Positions 60,469 to 64,000 of a stretch of 64,000 nt of DNA are shown piece after piece. The stretch spans positions 40,584,929 to 40,648,928 of the forward strand of contig NC_069130.1 in the NCBI RefSeq assembly GCF_026914265.1. The letters are read 5' to 3'. The translations under genes were made by a program, and so were the position numbers. Each line of letters starts with the position of its first letter. Position 1 is the first letter of the stretch. Source of the DNA: Mya arenaria (Eukaryota > Mollusca > Bivalvia > Myida > Myidae). The notes under the pieces are model-generated. The model had not been told where the DNA came from, did no database searches, and was given only the letters and a program-made list of their open reading frames with translations.

Positions 60469-61389
60469 ACTTTTCCTCCCAGGTCTACTTTTACAGCCAG
60501 AGTGTGTGAACATGTTCCACAATTTCTGTAAGAACAAAAATCAAAGCATGTGAATGTTTGAGCAATGCAAAAGTTACAGATTGGTATCACCCACGATTGT
60601 CACTTGTCAACTATTACATTATTATTCATAAGGGGGAGTGTTCAATCGCTTAGAACTGAAACTTTTTATGCATAACCCCAATAAACCATTTCTGCTCATA
60701 CTATAGAATACTAGGTTATACTGTATAGCTGGCATGTAACTGTTATTTAATGTCACTTTCGTGTTCCCCATTCGGGCCATTTATGATTTACTCATATTGT
60801 GCGATGATTTAATCTTTGTTTCAACAATACTGTAAGAAGGACCGGTGTTATTAAAAGTTAAACTTATCCTTGTTTGCATTTACAGTTTGCGTCACACACA
60901 CGCTTTTCCTTTGTATCGATGTCAATGTTGACAACATGGCGGCTATCCGATTTTATCTGACTTGGATAGATTTCACCCCGTAAATGTTAGATATCGTCAT
61001 TTTCTAAAGATATATCGAGCCTTCCGATGTAGCAGCCAGTTACAAATTCCTTTGACTTCTATTTTTTCCCCATTGTAATGTCACATTTATGATAATTTGT
61101 CAGGAATATCGGAAAGCGAAACGACGCGAGACGCCATTACTTCCTCGTTTGTTTGACGGACATAGACAGAGTTCGCTCCCATGATATCAGGGGGCGTGGC
61201 TTAGAAGCCGCTGTCGTAAGGTCAATTACAATGTGGTAAAAGGAGTTCCATACGGGCATTTTATCTTCGCCCGTGGGCAAGATAAGAATATCTAGCATGG
61301 TTAAATTATTGGATCTACTTATCTGTGGTGGGAGAAATTGCATTCTCATTATTAACTCCTTAAAATTATATTATATATATCTCTGAAGG

Positions 61390-61720
61390 AGATCACATAT
61401 TTTGCTCAAATTTGTGTGCATATTACACCAGTAAATCGTGTATTCAAAACAGTCTGGAGGAAACCTCAGAGGTCGCCTAAATATGTTTGCATACTACACC
61501 CGCTACTCGTGTATTCAAAACAGTCTGAAGGGAACCCTAGAGGTCGCCTAAATATTTTTGCATACTACACCAGATACTCGTAAAATAAAACAAAACTAAA
61601 TACATCGCATATTTGGCTTAAATATATGTGTGTAATACAGCATTTATTCATGTATATAATGTCTCAGAGAAACCACAGATGTTGTTCTAATATATCTGCA
61701 TATTATGCAAGTTACTTGTC
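61390..61720 (+). repeat. 76-bp tandem repeat
   Basis: Three to four copies marked by catactacacc, cgtgtattcaaaacagtctg and gaggtcgcctaaatat. Confidence 0.75.
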
Positions 61721-61854
61721 AAAAAAAATCAACGAATGCGGCCGGACAGTGCATTAAGAAAGTTTCAGCTGAGAAAGCAATTAAACCGCATGGTCGAAAT
61801 AGCGTTCAAGGTCGCAAAAGGACACATGGATCCTATTGTAAACATCCGTATTAG

Positions 61855-62330
61855 TAACATTCGGAACTCCTCGGCCATTTTCCATCGAAAACAACCTCGG
61901 ATGTATGCAGGTACAACAGAGGAATTGTCAGTCGTAAAATTGTACATGATAACATTCATTAAGAAGAACTTCAGTACAGATGAAACGTGTAGCTCAATGT
62001 GTACAGAAATCCGCCTTGATATTTTTCGGAACTCCTCGGCCATTTTCTTTCGAAAACAACTACGGATGTTTGCGGGTACATCATAATTCGTTTTAAATAA
62101 TATCATTTATTAAATGTAGTTTATAAATGTGTATTGTGTATAATTGAAGTGTATTATTGCACGAATCATTTGGGTTCCCAAGAGTCAAGTCATTCTGCTA
62201 AATTGAAATTACTACGCGATCTTCTTTCAGCCGGTAGTTAATTGTAAAATACTTTGACATTGTAAACCGTCCATATACATCCGATGTTGTTGTCGATGGA
62301 AAATGGCCGAGGAGTTCCGAATGTAAACTA
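61855..62330 (+). repeat. Cluster of dispersed-repeat copies
   Basis: ttcggaactcctcggccatt, then ttccatcgaaaacaacctcg, occurs at 61859 and, varied, at 62030. A full-length copy in the other sense runs 62147-62330, ending gtcgatggaaaatggccgag. Together these look like one inverted-repeat family. Short frames here are repeat shadows. Confidence 0.65.
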
Positions 62331-62719
62331 CAAAGTGGAAACGGCGTTTATGCTCGCAGAGGGGACAAATGAATATCAGTAAGGCAAAATGGGGTGTATG
62401 GTGTGTATGAGGTGTATGCTGAAGGTAACCAACTATTAGCATTAAAAATGGTGAATAACATTTGGCCAGTAGTCAGCTTCTTTATTATTTATAATGAAAT
62501 TCGGACTGTGGGCATACCTGACATCATGATGAAATCTCAGAAATCTCATATTAACTGGTTCCTGTCCAAACCGCACCTTACAATACATTCAAACAGTAGC
62601 TTTGTAGTATGCGCCCAAGCCACCCCACCCCTCTCTTGCACACAAAAATGTATATGATAGGGAAATTGGGAAAATTGGAGTGTTTTCCAGTAAGCTGTAT
62701 GATTTGAGACGGTTTTTAC

Positions 62720-62746
62720 AGCCCCCCCCCCCCCCCCCCCCCCCTC
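62720..62746. repeat. Poly-C run
   Basis: More than 20 C in a row before ctcccagcccgc; length likely inexact. Confidence 0.75.
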
Positions 62747-62879
62747 CCAGCCCGCTTCCCTTCCCTTTTATCAACTGCCTCACACACGGCATACACACAC
62801 AGAGTTTAATATGAGCTCCGTATTCCCCCTACCCCGCAAAACCACTGAAGTATTTCCGGTTTTCAGGTATTTCCACCAA

Positions 62880-63240
62880 ACGCTTACAATCAAACCATCA
62901 TTCAAAACTCCTTGGTCGTTGTTATCGAAAACAACCTCGGATGTTTATGGACGGTTTACAATGTCAGAAATCGATACACTTTAACTACGCTGCAAGTAGA
63001 TCGCGTAGTATTTTCAATTTAAAAGTTAAACTTAATGACTTAACTCTTGCGAATGTTAAGTATGTTTGCAATAATATATTCACTGGCAACCAGTTTAAAT
63101 TTAGATCAACAAATACAAGCTTAAACACTACTTTTAATAAATTATATAATTAAATAAAAAGAACGAACTACTTCAACTGATGTATCGCCATACATCCGAG
63201 GTTGTGTTCGATAAAAATGGTCGAGGAATTCCGAATGAGA
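62880..63240 (-). repeat. Further dispersed-repeat copies
   Basis: ttatcgaaaacaacctcgga then a gtagatcgcgtagtattttc segment is the inverse of the 62147-62330 copy. A fragment (catccgaggttgtgttcgat) follows at 63192. Confidence 0.6.
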
Positions 63241-63888
63241 GCGAGGCTGAGTTTATTGGTCGATCTGTCTTCGCTTTGTTTAGGAATGACGTCACCATTA
63301 CGTCATATGTACTTCCGTTGTGTGGAAAATTCTCAATAAAAAAAAATGTTCTTATGATTGATAGACATGTTTTCACATGCTCAATACACTGTAAATCAAA
63401 ACTATCATTATTCCTGAAACTTTTATACCTTAAGTATCTATTCTTGCTTGATTTATCATTTAGAGTAGAGATTAAAGCATAAACCGCTGCCCTATAGTTG
63501 AAAGTTCATTTTGGAAGATCTGTCATGGCGGACGGTGCAATTTTTAGAGTTTGTTTTTCAAGTGGAGTGATTTTTCTTAGGAATAACTTGACCCCCCTTT
63601 TTTATTGGCTTAAAAGGTAATTTAAAGCTTGTACTTTAAGAATATATGTGGTTATCATAGCCTGCATTTGCTCGAAATGCCTTTAAATGTTGTCTGAAAA
63701 TTATAATTTTACATTGAATTATATAGGGAATAACAATGGTGGTGTGTAACCTTTACAAATAAGAACACATGCAGTGCATTTGAAATTATTCGATCTTGTT
63801 TCGGAATTGTGAAAACAAGTATTTCTTTTTATTTTGGATTTTTTGTTCTTCTGAAAATGAAGTATTTCAGAGGTTACTCTTGGGAAGA
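63241..63888. other. Intergenic, nothing recognised
   Basis: Open frames on both strands at 63173-63482 overlap the repeat edge and show no motif. Confidence 0.4.
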
Positions 63889-64000
63889 ATAAACAGGGTC
63901 CTTGTCTCAACTGAGCCCAACTCAACTTTATTCAGTACATGAAGACCTTCGGCCCAAATTACATATTATTATATACATTTATGCATCGTTAATTACAATA
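63889..64000 (-). mobile_element. LINE 3' end, continues past the window
   Basis: On - the sequence reads ttgggccgaaggtcttcatg then tactgaataaagttgagttg, the usual 3' UTR end of mollusc LINEs. The rest would lie right of 64000. Confidence 0.45.

Larger units (their letters stand above)
58058..61345. mobile_element. THAP-bearing DNA transposon, 3.3 kb
   Basis: It interrupts the Ly6 unit: 48118-48150 continues across this point, while here the match resumes only at about 61345. The subterminal word gtaattgaccttacgacag at 58222-58241 is inverted at 61211-61229, and gtccgtcaaac is present in both ends. A THAP domain gene lies just inside the left end. No transposase core was recognised, so it is probably internally deleted and filled with later insertions. 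Confidence 0.7.

Noticed and set aside
61736-62106. Pair of overlapping 113-116 codon frames
   Set aside because: Both lie within duplicated copies of the cggccattttccatcgaaaac repeat, in opposite strands, without any domain.

Overview
The window looks like nuclear DNA of a bivalve-type mollusc. It is AT-rich, genes are sparse with small exons and GT-AG introns, and most of the sequence is repeats of kinds common in mollusc genomes: MITEs, a tRNA-derived SINE, decayed LINEs and several minisatellites. The organism call is inferred from repeat style and gene families; no species can be named from sequence alone. No LTR retrovirus, Polinton or toxin gene was recognised.

Region 1 (1-24 kb) is a caveolin gene cluster. 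Four copies share one structure: a 60-nt first exon encoding a 20-residue head and a 327-nt second exon carrying the FEDVLGEP signature, the scaffolding segment, the membrane hairpin and a very cysteine-rich tail. Copy A is cut by the left edge and only exon 2 is present. Copy B is whole on +. Copies C and D are whole on - and sit in a nearly identical 6.49-kb tandem duplication, each unit also carrying the same three decayed LINEs.

Region 2 (about 24.4-64 kb) is a tandem array of Ly6/uPAR (three-finger, GPI-anchored) gene units. Unit 2 holds one complete three-exon gene (51942-57698). Unit 1 keeps the upstream region and a terminal exon (47574-47752), but its first two exons are missing. A third unit seems to begin near 61.35 kb.

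A 19.7-kb inverted-repeat-bounded element (25852-45587) lies in the upstream region of Ly6 unit 1. Its ends match in inverted orientation, it is flanked by a 7-bp direct repeat, and the paralogous unit 2 preserves the empty site at about 51443. Each end is built from a 38-bp minisatellite followed by repeated subterminal blocks. The interior holds candidate spliced exons on both strands that match no family I know, plus several smaller repeats. This is the best candidate for something undescribed.

Other insertions are a THAP-domain DNA transposon (58058-61345), a hAT-like element (45913-46823), a 1.67-kb element with GGCCACACC ends and a smaller MITE nested inside it, two small palindromic elements, and a 1.6-kb 35-bp minisatellite in Ly6 intron 1.
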